A stretch of DNA of 64,000 nucleotides, from positions 18,766 through 82,765 of the forward strand of contig CAMDRT010000003.1 of assembly GCA_945906815.1 (NCBI GenBank), in the 5' to 3' direction. A model generated the notes under the pieces. It was not told the DNA's origin. It worked only from the letters and a program-made list of their open reading frames with translations, and made no database searches. The translations under genes were made by a program, and so were the position numbers. This DNA is from Bordetella parapertussis (GTDB lineage Bacteria > Pseudomonadota > Gammaproteobacteria > Burkholderiales > SG8-41). Shown piece after piece: positions 1 through 8,023 of this stretch (its first letter is position 1; each line of letters begins with the position of its first letter).

Positions 1-575
1 TCGGCGTGGCGCTGCTGTTCGCTGCAGGCATGCTCGCCTTCGTATTCAAGTCGAAAGACTTTCGCTCGAGCTGCGACAACCTGCTGAGCGGCGCGGTGGT
101 TGGGCTGGCGGTCGTCGCCGGCTGGTATCTCACCGGCGGCCCGCTGGGGCAATCATGGAAAGAATACGCCGAAATGGCCACCGACATCCCCAGCCGCGTG
201 CAGGTGCAATCGTATACGTTCATCAGCCCGATGGGCGACAGCGTGCGCTACCTGCTCGACCCGTTGACCATGTCGCTGGTCAATTTCGGCGTGGTGGCGC
301 TGGCGGGCGTGATCAGTGGCTCGTTGCTCTACGCGGTCATCACCAAGAATTTCCGCATTGAATGGTTCGCATCATTCGGTGATTTCGTGAATCACGCCAT
401 CGGCGGCGTGCTGATGGGCATCGGCGGCGTACTGTCGATGGGCTGCACCGTGGGGCAGGCGATCACCGGCATGTCCACACTCGCCATCGGTTCCATGCTC
501 ACATTCGTTGCCATCGTCGCCGGCGCTGCCGCGACCATGAAATTCCAGTACTGGCGCATGACACGTGAAACGTAG
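1..575 (+). CDS. YeeE/YedE family transporter, C-terminal part (cut by window start)
   Basis: The reading frame is already open at the first base, so this is the last ~190 residues of a protein that normally has about 350-400. It is strongly hydrophobic with several membrane helices. It carries the motif GCTVGQAITGMS near its C-terminus, the conserved Cys-containing loop of the YeeE/YedE (DUF395, sulfur-compound transport) family; homologues such as TsuA import thiosulfate. The family assignment rests on that motif and the helix pattern. The substrate here is inferred only. It ends 98 bases before tRNA-Lys and has no other visible partner. Confidence 0.85.
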   Translation, partial: GVALLFAAGMLAFVFKSKDFRSSCDNLLSGAVVGLAVVAGWYLTGGPLGQSWKEYAEMATDIPSRVQVQSYTFISPMGDSVRYLLDPLTMSLVNFGVVALAGVISGSLLYAVITKNFRIEWFASFGDFVNHAIGGVLMGIGGVLSMGCTVGQAITGMSTLAIGSMLTFVAIVAGAAATMKFQYWRMTRET

Positions 576-630
576 CGTGAGTATCGTCGCGATAACCAGT
601 AACCGCGCGTGAATCGACGTTGGGTTTTGG

Positions 631-659
631 TTGACCCATACCCCTGCGAGCGGTAGAAT
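631..659 (+). promoter_or_regulatory. Sigma70-type promoter of tRNA-Lys
   Basis: TTGACC at 631-636 and TAGAAT at 654-659 are separated by exactly 17 bases, a near-consensus housekeeping promoter. The predicted start of transcription near 666 lies about 8 bases before the mature tRNA 5' end. Confidence 0.75.
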
Positions 660-673
660 TCGCCCCTTTTTGA

Positions 674-749
674 GGGCGGTTAGCTCAGCCGGTAGAGCAG
701 CGGACTTTTAATCCGTTGGTCGCGAGTTCGAATCTCGCACCGCCTACCA
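674..749 (+). tRNA. tRNA-Lys (UUU anticodon)
   Basis: This is a complete 76-nt cloverleaf. The acceptor stem GGGCGGT (674-680) pairs with ACCGCCT (739-745) with one G-U pair. The D-loop contains AGCTCAGCCGGTAGAGC, the anticodon loop CTTTTAA gives UUU, and the T-arm contains GTTCGAATC. The discriminator A and the CCA tail are encoded. It is a stand-alone transcription unit with its own promoter and terminator. Confidence 0.97.
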
Positions 750-773
750 ATTTTGCAGCAGCATTAACAACTT

Positions 774-796
774 AGCCGCCTAGTGCGGCTTTTTTG
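774..796 (+). terminator. Rho-independent terminator after tRNA-Lys
   Basis: AGCCGC (774-779) pairs with GCGGCT (785-790) across a 5-nt loop and is followed by a run of T (790-795). It ends the short tRNA-Lys transcript. Confidence 0.85.
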
Positions 797-823
797 TTGG
801 CTACACACCGCTTGCGGGTGTGC

Positions 824-1021
824 TTATGCCACCCGCAGCAGCAATTTTTTACCGCATGCCTTTACATACTTGCGCACGGTCGCAATGGACGGCGAATGCT
901 TGCCGGTGGCGAGTGAGCGCTCCAGGCGCGCAATAGCCGGGGCCTGCGTTCCCATGCGGTCGGCGATCTGGGCCTGACTCAGCCCGCCCGCCTGCTGCGC
1001 CTTGAGCAAGGCATCCAGCAA
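824..1021 (-). CDS. XRE-family helix-turn-helix protein, start uncertain
   Basis: This is a small DNA-binding protein of the XRE/HigA type, with the core LSQAQIADRMGTQAPAIARL. A conserved-looking tail, SPSIATVRKYVKACGKKL, follows. The only usable start in frame is a TTG at 1021, giving 65 residues. Protein-like sequence (PGVQAEVDRIEREAAVLLD) continues in frame upstream to about 1080 with no ATG, GTG or further TTG. The natural N-terminus is therefore either initiated at a rare codon or lost. It is divergent from the ATPase gene at 1163, with palindromic AT-rich DNA between them, which suits an autoregulator or antitoxin. No toxin partner is visible. Confidence 0.7.
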   Translation of the reverse strand: MLDALLKAQQAGGLSQAQIADRMGTQAPAIARLERSLATGKHSPSIATVRKYVKACGKKLLLRVA

Positions 1022-1099
1022 TACGGCTGCTTCACGTTCGATGCGATCGACTTCGGCTTGGACGCCGGGGCGTTTAGGGTGGGTTGATCGTGCGTAGGA

Positions 1100-1142
1100 T
1101 TCTATTGAGTTATAATTAGTTCTATTTAAATAATGATAGAAC
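1100..1142. promoter_or_regulatory. AT-rich operator/promoter between HTH and ATPase genes
   Basis: GTTCTAT (1119-1125) and ATAGAAC (1136-1142) form a perfect 7-bp inverted repeat with a 10-bp spacer. TTCTATT occurs again at 1100-1106, exactly 20 bp (two helical turns) from the copy at 1120-1126. A perfect TATAAT lies at 1111-1116, inside the array, upstream of the ATPase start at 1163. The arrangement is what an HTH-repressor operator looks like. The binder is inferred to be the adjacent XRE protein. Confidence 0.55.
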
Positions 1143-1162
1143 CGTGTATAACCAATTAGAAC

Positions 1163-2353
1163 ATGGATCCCATCAAAAACCCTTTTTCACCTGGCGCGGG
1201 TTCCCCTCCGCCCGAGATGGCAGGCCGTGCACCTGTTCTGGAACAAGCCCGCATCCTGCTCGGACGGGTTCTGATCGGCAAACCAGAAAAAAGCCTGATG
1301 TTGACTGGGTTGCGCGGGGTTGGCAAAACCGTGCTCCTCAACGAAGCGCGGCGCATGGCCCAAGATGCCGGTTACCGCACGGTGCTGGTTGAAGCCCATG
1401 AAGATAAGACACTCGGCCCTCTGATTGCAGCTCCCTTAAGGACGGTCTTTTTTGAGTTGGACCGGATGGCGCAGACTGGTGATCGCGTCAAGCGCGGTTT
1501 GCGGGTGTTGCGTAGCTTCTTGGGCGGCTTGAAAGTCAAAGTGGGTGAGCTTGAGATTGGGCTCGATATTGACCCCGAAACCGGTGCTGCCGATAGCGGG
1601 GATATTGAAATCGATTTGCCCAATTTATTCGAAGCGCTTGGCGAAGCGGCCAAAGAGAAGAAGAGTGCAGTGGCTATTTTGATTGACGAAATCCAGTACC
1701 TGAGTCAAAAAGAACTGGGGGCCGTCATTATGGCCATGCACCGTATGCAGCAGCGCCAGTTGCCGGTGGTGTTGCTGGGCGCGGGTTTGCCAGTGCTTCC
1801 TGGATTGGCGGGAGAGTCAAAGTCCTATGCTGAACGATTGTTTGCGTTCCCGGATGTCGGCGCACTTTCGGAAGCCGACTCGAACAAGGCCATCAGCGAA
1901 CCAGCGCTGTTGGAAGGTGTAACACTATCTGATGCTGCCTTGGCTGAGACCTACCACCTCACTAAAGGCTACCCCTATTTCATCCAGGAATGGGGTTACC
2001 AAATATGGAATCTGGCGCTCAACAGCCCCATCGAATTGGAGGTCGTGAAATCCGCAGCCGAATCCGTCGTTCGTCGGCTCGACCAGAATTTCTTTCGGGT
2101 CCGGTTTGATCGGCTGACGCCGGGCGAAAAGAATTTTCTGCGCGCCATGGCCGAACTGGGCTCAGGAGACATTCGTTCGGGCGACATTGCAAACTGCCTT
2201 GGTGTCAAAGTCAACAGCATCGGACCCGTACGTGCCAAGCTCATCAAGAAAGGGATGATCTATAGCCCGGCGTATGGCGACATCGCTTTCACTGTTCCGC
2301 TATTTGATGAATTCATGAAGCGCGCCATACCCAATTTCATGGTCAAAAGTTGA
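1163..2353 (+). CDS. AAA-family ATP-binding protein with C-terminal winged helix
   Basis: This is a 396-residue ATPase of the ORC/Cdc6-like AAA_16 type. It has Walker A GLRGVGKT at residues 49-56, Walker B AILIDE at about 171-176, and a likely winged-helix region near residues 325-390 (SGDIANCLGVKVNSIGPVRA). Proteins of this class occur as solitary genes next to mobile or toxin-antitoxin DNA. Their function is generally unknown; DNA binding coupled to ATP hydrolysis is likely. It is expressed away from a small XRE gene, and a vapC stump follows 6 bases after its stop. The GC content at its 5' side is visibly lower than in the flanking genes, which suggests transfer. Confidence 0.85.
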   Translation: MDPIKNPFSPGAGSPPPEMAGRAPVLEQARILLGRVLIGKPEKSLMLTGLRGVGKTVLLNEARRMAQDAGYRTVLVEAHEDKTLGPLIAAPLRTVFFELDRMAQTGDRVKRGLRVLRSFLGGLKVKVGELEIGLDIDPETGAADSGDIEIDLPNLFEALGEAAKEKKSAVAILIDEIQYLSQKELGAVIMAMHRMQQRQLPVVLLGAGLPVLPGLAGESKSYAERLFAFPDVGALSEADSNKAISEPALLEGVTLSDAALAETYHLTKGYPYFIQEWGYQIWNLALNSPIELEVVKSAAESVVRRLDQNFFRVRFDRLTPGEKNFLRAMAELGSGDIRSGDIANCLGVKVNSIGPVRAKLIKKGMIYSPAYGDIAFTVPLFDEFMKRAIPNFMVKS

Positions 2354-2359
2354 TCTACG

Positions 2360-2518
2360 ATGGACTTGCGCATCGCAGACATGCTCGATACCCATACCTG
2401 TATCGCCATCATCAGGCGACGGCTGCCGCAGGTGTTAAAGCGTTGCAACGCTTACAAGGTCGGTGAAATCACTATAGCGAGGAGGCTCCACCCACATGTC
2501 AGAGAACGTTACGCATAG
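2360..2518 (+). pseudogene. VapC (PIN-domain toxin) N-terminal fragment
   Basis: A 52-codon frame contains MLDTHTCIAIIRRRLPQVL and then YKVGEITI. This matches the beginning of VapC toxins (LLDTNICIYII..RPP.VL), including the first catalytic Asp. The match stops at about 2487, where the ribosome-binding site and start of the next gene (ATG at 2496) intervene, and the frame ends at 2518. The remaining ~90 residues with the other acidic residues are absent, so no active toxin can be made. It is a recombination scar joining a former toxin-antitoxin locus to the catabolic region. Confidence 0.7.
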
Positions 2519-3917
2519 CACGACGGCCGTGTTGGCCGCATGGGCCGCCGGCTTCCGGCTGGACGATGCGCCGGATCAGGTAGTGCAGCGCATGAAGGCG
2601 CTGGTGCTGGATTTTTTGCGCGTGACTGCGGTGGGCGCGCGTCTGCCGTGGAGCCGCGCCACGCGCGCGCTGGCGCTGCAACTCGGCGGCAAAGGTGAAA
2701 GCAGTCTGCTGCTGTGCGGCAGTCGCATCGATGCTGCGCGCGCGGCTTTCGTCAACGGCGCTTATGCCCATGCCTGCGATCTCGACGACACGCATGTGGG
2801 GTCGATGCATCACGCGGGCGCTTCCATCCTGCCCGCGGTGCTGGCGGTGGCAGAGCGCGAAAATTCGAGTGGCCGCGCTGTGCTGGAAGCCGCGATTATT
2901 GGTTATGAAGCGTCGCTGCGCATCGGTTTGGCGACACAGCCCGCGCTGTTTCAGCGCGGCTTCATGGCCACACCCACCTGCGGTGCGATGGGCGCGGCGC
3001 TGGCCGCGGGTAAATTGCTCAACTTTACTGCGCAGGACATGGCCGGCGCACTCGGCGCGGCGGGCGCCTACGCCGGCGGGCTGGCGCAGTTTTATCACTC
3101 CGGCGGCGTCACCAAGCGTCTTAACGGCGCGCGCGGCGCGGAGTCCGGGGTGATGGCGGCATTGCTGACACAGGCCGGCATCTGGGGCCCGCGCGATATC
3201 CTCGAAGGCGAGGCGGGGTTTTTTCGTGCGTTCTCCGGCAATGCCGATGCGCTCAAGGTGAGCGCCGATCTGGGGCAAGGCTACCGGCTGATGGAAGTCA
3301 GCACCAAGATCCATGCGGGGGCCGGGCGCTTGCAGGCGACCGCCGACGCCGGGCTTGCGTTGGGCGCACAGCACGGCTTGCTGCCCACGCAGATTGCTGA
3401 GGTTGAAGTCGGCATACCCAAAGTCGTGCAGGGCAGGCTCACCCAACTCGATCCGCCGGATTTGCAAAGCGCGCAACTCAGCATCCCGTTCAGTCTGGCG
3501 ATGGCACTGTCGCTCGGCCGCACGCGGGGTGCGCAGGCGGCATTGCGGCGTGAAGATTACGAAACCGCGCTGGTGGATGCCGAAGTGCGCGCGCTGTCCA
3601 ATCGCGTGCGTTGCGTGCTCGATGCTGAAATCGAAGCCGGCACCAACAGCGAAGAGGTGCCGTCACGGGTGACGATTACGCTAGCCGATGGCCGCAAATT
3701 TGAGGCGCGTGAGCCGCACCCGCGCGGCAGCCCGCATCGGCGCATGCGTTGGGATGAACTGTCGGCATTATTCAAGGATACGGTGGCGGATGCATTGTCT
3801 GCGTCTGCGTTGGACAAAGTGTTGAATCTGGTGGCGGGGCTGGATCGCGATGCACGGCCCCGCGAACTGCTATCGGCGTTCGTCGCCGCGCCGGGATGGA
3901 TGGAGCGTGATCGCTAA
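2496..3917 (+). CDS. MmgE/PrpD family protein
   Basis: This is a 473-residue member of the MmgE/PrpD family (2-methylcitrate dehydratase, cis-aconitate decarboxylase, iminodisuccinate epimerase and many catabolic relatives). The typical N-terminal segment is present (VLDFLRVTAVGARLPWSRAT), as are VNGAYAHACDLDDTH and YHSGGVTKRLNGARGAESGV. Length fits the family. A good ribosome-binding site (GAGGAGG) precedes the ATG. It heads a same-strand run with a reductase, three Bug receptors and an acyl-CoA ligase, so a role in breaking down an organic acid is inferred. The substrate is not predictable. Confidence 0.88.
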   Translation: MSENVTHSTTAVLAAWAAGFRLDDAPDQVVQRMKALVLDFLRVTAVGARLPWSRATRALALQLGGKGESSLLLCGSRIDAARAAFVNGAYAHACDLDDTHVGSMHHAGASILPAVLAVAERENSSGRAVLEAAIIGYEASLRIGLATQPALFQRGFMATPTCGAMGAALAAGKLLNFTAQDMAGALGAAGAYAGGLAQFYHSGGVTKRLNGARGAESGVMAALLTQAGIWGPRDILEGEAGFFRAFSGNADALKVSADLGQGYRLMEVSTKIHAGAGRLQATADAGLALGAQHGLLPTQIAEVEVGIPKVVQGRLTQLDPPDLQSAQLSIPFSLAMALSLGRTRGAQAALRREDYETALVDAEVRALSNRVRCVLDAEIEAGTNSEEVPSRVTITLADGRKFEAREPHPRGSPHRRMRWDELSALFKDTVADALSASALDKVLNLVAGLDRDARPRELLSAFVAAPGWMERDR

Positions 3918-3927
3918 CAGGAGAACG

Positions 3928-4983
3928 ATGATGGAAAAACACATCGCAGTCCTCAGCACCGGCGCCATTGGCAGCAGCATCGGCGCCGATCTTGCGCATG
4001 CGGGGTACCAGGTTTCACTGGTCGATCAATGGCCCGCGCACGTGGAAGCGATGAAGGCGAACGGCCTGCATGTGAAGATGCCGGACACCGAGTTGCATAC
4101 GAAAGTCGAGGCCTATCATCTGTGCGAATTGTCGTCGCTCAAGCGGCAATTCGATATCGTGCTGCTGGCGGCAAAGTCGCACGACACGCGCTGGCTGTGC
4201 GAATTCATCAAGCCCTATCTGAAACAGGACGGCATGCTGGTGGGGGCGCAGAACGGCATGAACAACGCCGACATCATCGACATCATCGGCAAGCCGCGGG
4301 TGATGGGCTGTGTGCTTGAGCTGTCGGCGGAAGTGTTTACGCCGGGCCATGTGCAGCGCAACACCGATCCGGCGCACACCTGGTTTGGCCTGGGTGAACT
4401 CGACGGCAGCGTGACGCCACGCCTCACCGCGCTTGAAAAGCTGATGAAGCACTCCGGCAAAATCACCATTAGCGATAACATCGAAGGCGCGAAGTGGACC
4501 AAGCTGGTCAACAGCTCAATGATCCTCGCGCCGTTCGGTGCGCTGGGACTGCAGTCGTGGCAGGCGGTGGAAATCCCGGCAGTCGTCAAGCTGTGCGCGC
4601 AACTGGCGAGTGAGACTATGCGTGTGGGCGCGGCGCACGGCTACAGGCTGGACGCCATTTTTGGCCTGAGCCCCGAAGCGTTCATGGGGCCCGAAGAAAA
4701 GATCATCGACAAGCTGCTGTATACGATCCTCGGCCACATGGGCAAAAAAGGCTCGCGCACCGCGCGCGGCGTGGTGTTGCAGGATTTTCTCAAGGGGCGC
4801 AGAAGCGAAACCCATTTCCTCAACGGCCATATCGGGCGCAAAGGCCGCGAGAAGCATATACCCACGCCGGCGAACGATGCGATTGTTGCGTTATGCCGCC
4901 GCATCGAACGCGGCGAGTTAAAGCCGGACAAAGCCAATATAGAGATCGTCCTGCAGCAGATGAGGCTATCCGCGGAAAAATGA
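3928..4983 (+). CDS. Ketopantoate reductase family (ApbA/PanE-like) oxidoreductase
   Basis: This 351-residue protein has an N-terminal Rossmann domain (VLSTGAIGSSIGADLAHAGY) and a C-terminal helical domain with GAKWTKLVNSSM, the conserved Lys/Asn segment of ketopantoate reductases. The first glycine of the usual GxGAxG is Ser here (STGAIG). The start is taken at 3928 because AGGAG lies 5 bases upstream; an ATG at 3931 is equally possible. Its position inside a catabolic operon, away from pan genes, suggests that it reduces or oxidises a pathway 2-oxo/2-hydroxy acid rather than making pantothenate. Its stop overlaps the next start. Confidence 0.85.
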   Translation: MMEKHIAVLSTGAIGSSIGADLAHAGYQVSLVDQWPAHVEAMKANGLHVKMPDTELHTKVEAYHLCELSSLKRQFDIVLLAAKSHDTRWLCEFIKPYLKQDGMLVGAQNGMNNADIIDIIGKPRVMGCVLELSAEVFTPGHVQRNTDPAHTWFGLGELDGSVTPRLTALEKLMKHSGKITISDNIEGAKWTKLVNSSMILAPFGALGLQSWQAVEIPAVVKLCAQLASETMRVGAAHGYRLDAIFGLSPEAFMGPEEKIIDKLLYTILGHMGKKGSRTARGVVLQDFLKGRRSETHFLNGHIGRKGREKHIPTPANDAIVALCRRIERGELKPDKANIEIVLQQMRLSAEK

Positions 4984-5963
4984 AATATCAGGTAAAAACA
5001 ATTACTTATATCGCCTCAGCCCTGGTGCCGCTGGCGCTGGGCAGCGCCCATGCGCAGACCGGCGCGCCGTATCCCACGCGACCGCTGCGGCTGGTGGTGC
5101 CGTACTTTACCGGCGGCACGCCCGATCTGCAGGGCCGCGCGCTGGCGGAACAACTGCGCACACGGCTCGGCCAATCGGTGGTGGTGGATAACCGGCCGGG
5201 CGCCAACGGCAGCATCGGCGTGGGCATAGTCGCGCGTGCGCCCGCCGACGGTTACACCCTGCTGATCGCGCCGGTGGGGCCGTGGGTGGTGAATGCCTAT
5301 CTTTACAAGTTGCCTTACGATTTGCGCAGCGATCTCGCGCCAGTGATCCATATTTCTTCGGTACCGGCGATACTCGCGGTGCACCCGGGGGTGGCGGCGC
5401 AATCGGTGAAAGAGTTGATCGCGCTGGCGCGGCAAAAGCCTGGCGAACTCAATTACGCCTCTGCGGGCATCGGCGGTTTCGGCCACATCTCGGGCGCGTT
5501 GTTCTGCCTGATGACGGGTGTCACCATGACGCATGTGCCGCACAAAGGCGCAGTGGGTGTGTTGACGGATCTCGCCGGCGGACATGTGCAGGTGTCGTTC
5601 AATGTGTCGTCCAGCACGCTGCCCTTTGTCAAAAGCGGCAGGGTGCGCGCGCTGGCGACCACCGGCAAGACACGCTTTGAACATCTGCCGGACTTGCCCA
5701 CCGTCGCGGAAACCGTGCCGGGTTATGAAAATCAAACCTGGAACGGCGTCGGTGTGCCCGCGCGCACGCCGCAGGCGGTGATTGAGCGGCTGAACCGCGA
5801 GATGGCAGCCATCCTGCAAACGCCGGCGATGAAAGAGACCGCGCGCGTAGAGGCGTACACCATAGTCGGCGGCACGTCGCAACAGTTTGCTGCTTTCCTG
5901 CGCAGCGAGCACAGCAAGTTCGCCAAGCTGGTGCAGGATGCGGGCATCAAGAGTGCGGAGTAA
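4980..5963 (+). CDS. Bug/TctC-type tripartite tricarboxylate receptor 1
   Basis: This is a periplasmic solute-binding protein of 327 residues. The signal peptide ends in AHAQTGAPYPTRPLR. The Bug signatures VVDNRPGANGSIG, ADGYTLL and VPHKGAVGVL are present. The start is set at 4980, where ATGA overlaps the stop of the reductase gene, which indicates translational coupling. Bug proteins capture carboxylates for TctAB permeases or for signalling. No TctA or TctB gene occurs in the window. Confidence 0.92.
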   Translation: MKYQVKTITYIASALVPLALGSAHAQTGAPYPTRPLRLVVPYFTGGTPDLQGRALAEQLRTRLGQSVVVDNRPGANGSIGVGIVARAPADGYTLLIAPVGPWVVNAYLYKLPYDLRSDLAPVIHISSVPAILAVHPGVAAQSVKELIALARQKPGELNYASAGIGGFGHISGALFCLMTGVTMTHVPHKGAVGVLTDLAGGHVQVSFNVSSSTLPFVKSGRVRALATTGKTRFEHLPDLPTVAETVPGYENQTWNGVGVPARTPQAVIERLNREMAAILQTPAMKETARVEAYTIVGGTSQQFAAFLRSEHSKFAKLVQDAGIKSAE

Positions 5964-6000
5964 CATCAGGCCATCGTATTCGCAAAGCGCAAGGGGGAGC

Positions 6001-6972
6001 ATGACAATGGACTGGAGAATTCTGCTGGCAGCCACAGCGCTGGCACTGGGTGTGCCGCTTACGCACGCTCAAAATTATCCGCAACGCCCGGTGCGCCTGG
6101 TGGTTCCGTTCGGCGCGGGCGCTCCCGATGCCATTGCGCGCATCGTCGGCCAGCAGTTGGGTGCGCAAATGGGGCAGACTTTTGTGGTGGACAATCGTCC
6201 CGGTGCCAACGGCATTGTCGGCACCGAGACCGTGGCGCGGGCGACGCCCGATGGACACACGCTGCTGCTGGTGTCGGCGTCGATCGCGGTTAATCCGAGC
6301 ATCTACCGCAAGCTGCCGTACGACACGGTTAAAGACTTCACCCCCATCACCAATATTTGCGCGCTGGATGCGTTCATTCTCACCGTGCATCCGTCGGTAC
6401 CGGCGCAGACGGTGCAGGAGTTTGTTGCCTTGGGACGCCGGCCCGACAGCAAGCTCGCGTACAGCTCGCCCGGCATCGGCAATACGATACATCTGGCCGG
6501 AGCGCTGTTCGCGGTGCGCGCGAAGACCAACATGGTGCATGTGCCCTACAAGGGTGGCGGACCAGCGGTGGCGGCATTGCTCGGTGGCGAAATCCAGGCG
6601 ATGTTCGCCAACACCAATATCGCACTGTCGCATATCAAGGCGGGCCGCTTGCGCGCGCTCGGCGTCACCGGCAAGTCGCGCCTCGCGACCTTGCCCGATG
6701 CACCGACTTTCACCGAGGCCGGTGTGCCCGGCATGGAAATCGACGCCGGCTGGTTCGGCCTGTTTGCGCCGGCGAACGTGCCCGCCGCCATCGTCAACAA
6801 GCTCTACCAGGAAACCCGTACTGCGCTGGGCTATCCGCAAGTAAGAGACCGGCTGCGCGAGCAGGGATTCCCGCCGGTGGGGAATACGCCTGCGCAATTC
6901 AAGGCGTATCTCACGTCGGAGATCACAGCCTACGCCGAGATGACGCGCGTGGCGGGGATCAAGCCGGAGTGA
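6001..6972 (+). CDS. Bug/TctC-type tripartite tricarboxylate receptor 2
   Basis: This 323-residue periplasmic binding protein has a signal peptide ending in LTHAQNYPQRPVRLVV. The family motifs VVDNRPGANGIVG, DGHTLLL and VPYKGGGPAV are present. The start at 6001 is chosen because GGGGGAGC lies immediately upstream; a second ATG is at 6007. It is in the same orientation as its neighbours and 37 bases after receptor 1, so it is probably co-transcribed. It has diverged well away from receptor 1, so the two are not a recent duplication and probably bind different ligands. Confidence 0.92.
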   Translation: MTMDWRILLAATALALGVPLTHAQNYPQRPVRLVVPFGAGAPDAIARIVGQQLGAQMGQTFVVDNRPGANGIVGTETVARATPDGHTLLLVSASIAVNPSIYRKLPYDTVKDFTPITNICALDAFILTVHPSVPAQTVQEFVALGRRPDSKLAYSSPGIGNTIHLAGALFAVRAKTNMVHVPYKGGGPAVAALLGGEIQAMFANTNIALSHIKAGRLRALGVTGKSRLATLPDAPTFTEAGVPGMEIDAGWFGLFAPANVPAAIVNKLYQETRTALGYPQVRDRLREQGFPPVGNTPAQFKAYLTSEITAYAEMTRVAGIKPE

Positions 6973-7026
6973 GCGTATGTGGCCAAAGGCCACGGCTTTC
7001 ATAGAATCCAGTCGAGGAGAAAATTG

Positions 7027-7998
7027 ATGATGCAGAGGTTTTGCAGCAGGGTGATGGGGTGCGTGTTGTTGTCGGGGGTGGCGGTTTGCGCGGGCGCGCA
7101 AGCGTACCCGCAGCGTCCGGTGCGCCTGGTGGTTGCGGTCACTGCCGGCGGCAGCACCGACATCATTGCGCGCGTGATCGGGGCGAAACTGGGTGAACGC
7201 ATCGGGCAGCAAGTGGTGGTGGACAATCGTCCCGGTGGCAGCAGCATCATCGGCGCCGACATCGTGGCCAAGGCGCAGCCTGACGGCCATACCTTGCTGA
7301 TGGGTTCGGGTTCGATGGGCACCATCAGCAGCCTGTTTAGCAAGCTGCCGTTTGACCCGTTCAGGGATTTTGCGCCGGTGTCGCTGATCGGCACCTCGCC
7401 GTACGTGGTGGTGGTGCAGCCGTCGCTGCCGGTGAAAACCGTGGCAGACCTCATCAGCTACGGCAAGACCAATCCCGGCAAGCTCAATTTTTCAGGATCG
7501 ACGCCGGGGTCGTTGCAACGGCTGACCGGCGAAATGTTAAAGCGCAATGGCGGATTCGACATGGTGTTTGTGCCCTACAAAGGCACCGGTGCGCTGCTGC
7601 CCGATCTGCTCGGGGGGCGTCTGCATGTGGCGATAGACAATGTGCTGATTCTCACACCCTACATTCGCAACAACACGCTGCGCGCGCTCGGTGTTACCAG
7701 TTCCAAACGTTCGGCGTTGTTTCCGGAACTGCCGGCGCTGGCGGAGACCGGGCTGCCGGGCTTTCATGCGGTCGGCTGGTTTGGCGTGTTCGCAACCGGC
7801 CGCACGCCCGACGCCATCGTCACCCGGCTCAACACTGAACTATCTGCGATTATGAAAACGTCGGACATGCGCGAACGTTTTGTGGGCCAAGGCTCGGAGC
7901 CGTTGTCCGGCCCGCCGGATGATTTGCGCAAATATTTCGCCAACGAAGTCAGCAAGTGGGGCAAGGTGATCCGCGAAGCGGGCATCAAGGCAGAGTGA
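7027..7998 (+). CDS. Bug/TctC-type tripartite tricarboxylate receptor 3
   Basis: This 323-residue binding protein has a signal sequence cleaved near GAQAYPQRPVRLVV. Family motifs are VVDNRPGGSSIIGADIV, DGHTLLM and VPYKGTGALLPDLL. A GAGGAG ribosome-binding site sits about 8 bases before the ATG pair at 7027/7030. It is the third consecutive receptor in the run. An acyl-CoA ligase gene begins 25 bases downstream, which supports an uptake-then-activation arrangement for a carboxylate. Ligand unknown. Confidence 0.92.
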   Translation: MMQRFCSRVMGCVLLSGVAVCAGAQAYPQRPVRLVVAVTAGGSTDIIARVIGAKLGERIGQQVVVDNRPGGSSIIGADIVAKAQPDGHTLLMGSGSMGTISSLFSKLPFDPFRDFAPVSLIGTSPYVVVVQPSLPVKTVADLISYGKTNPGKLNFSGSTPGSLQRLTGEMLKRNGGFDMVFVPYKGTGALLPDLLGGRLHVAIDNVLILTPYIRNNTLRALGVTSSKRSALFPELPALAETGLPGFHAVGWFGVFATGRTPDAIVTRLNTELSAIMKTSDMRERFVGQGSEPLSGPPDDLRKYFANEVSKWGKVIREAGIKAE

Positions 7999-8023
7999 TG
8001 ATCATACGCAATGGCGCAAACCC

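Noticed and set aside
2499..3476. Long minus-strand frame (325 codons) opposite the MmgE/PrpD gene
   Set aside because: His/Arg/Gln-rich composition, typical of the antisense shadow of a high-GC gene; no domain motif.
5947..7290. Minus-strand frame of 447 codons across two Bug genes
   Set aside because: It repeats the same shadow pattern in each Bug gene it crosses, and the sense strand has clear signal peptides and family motifs.
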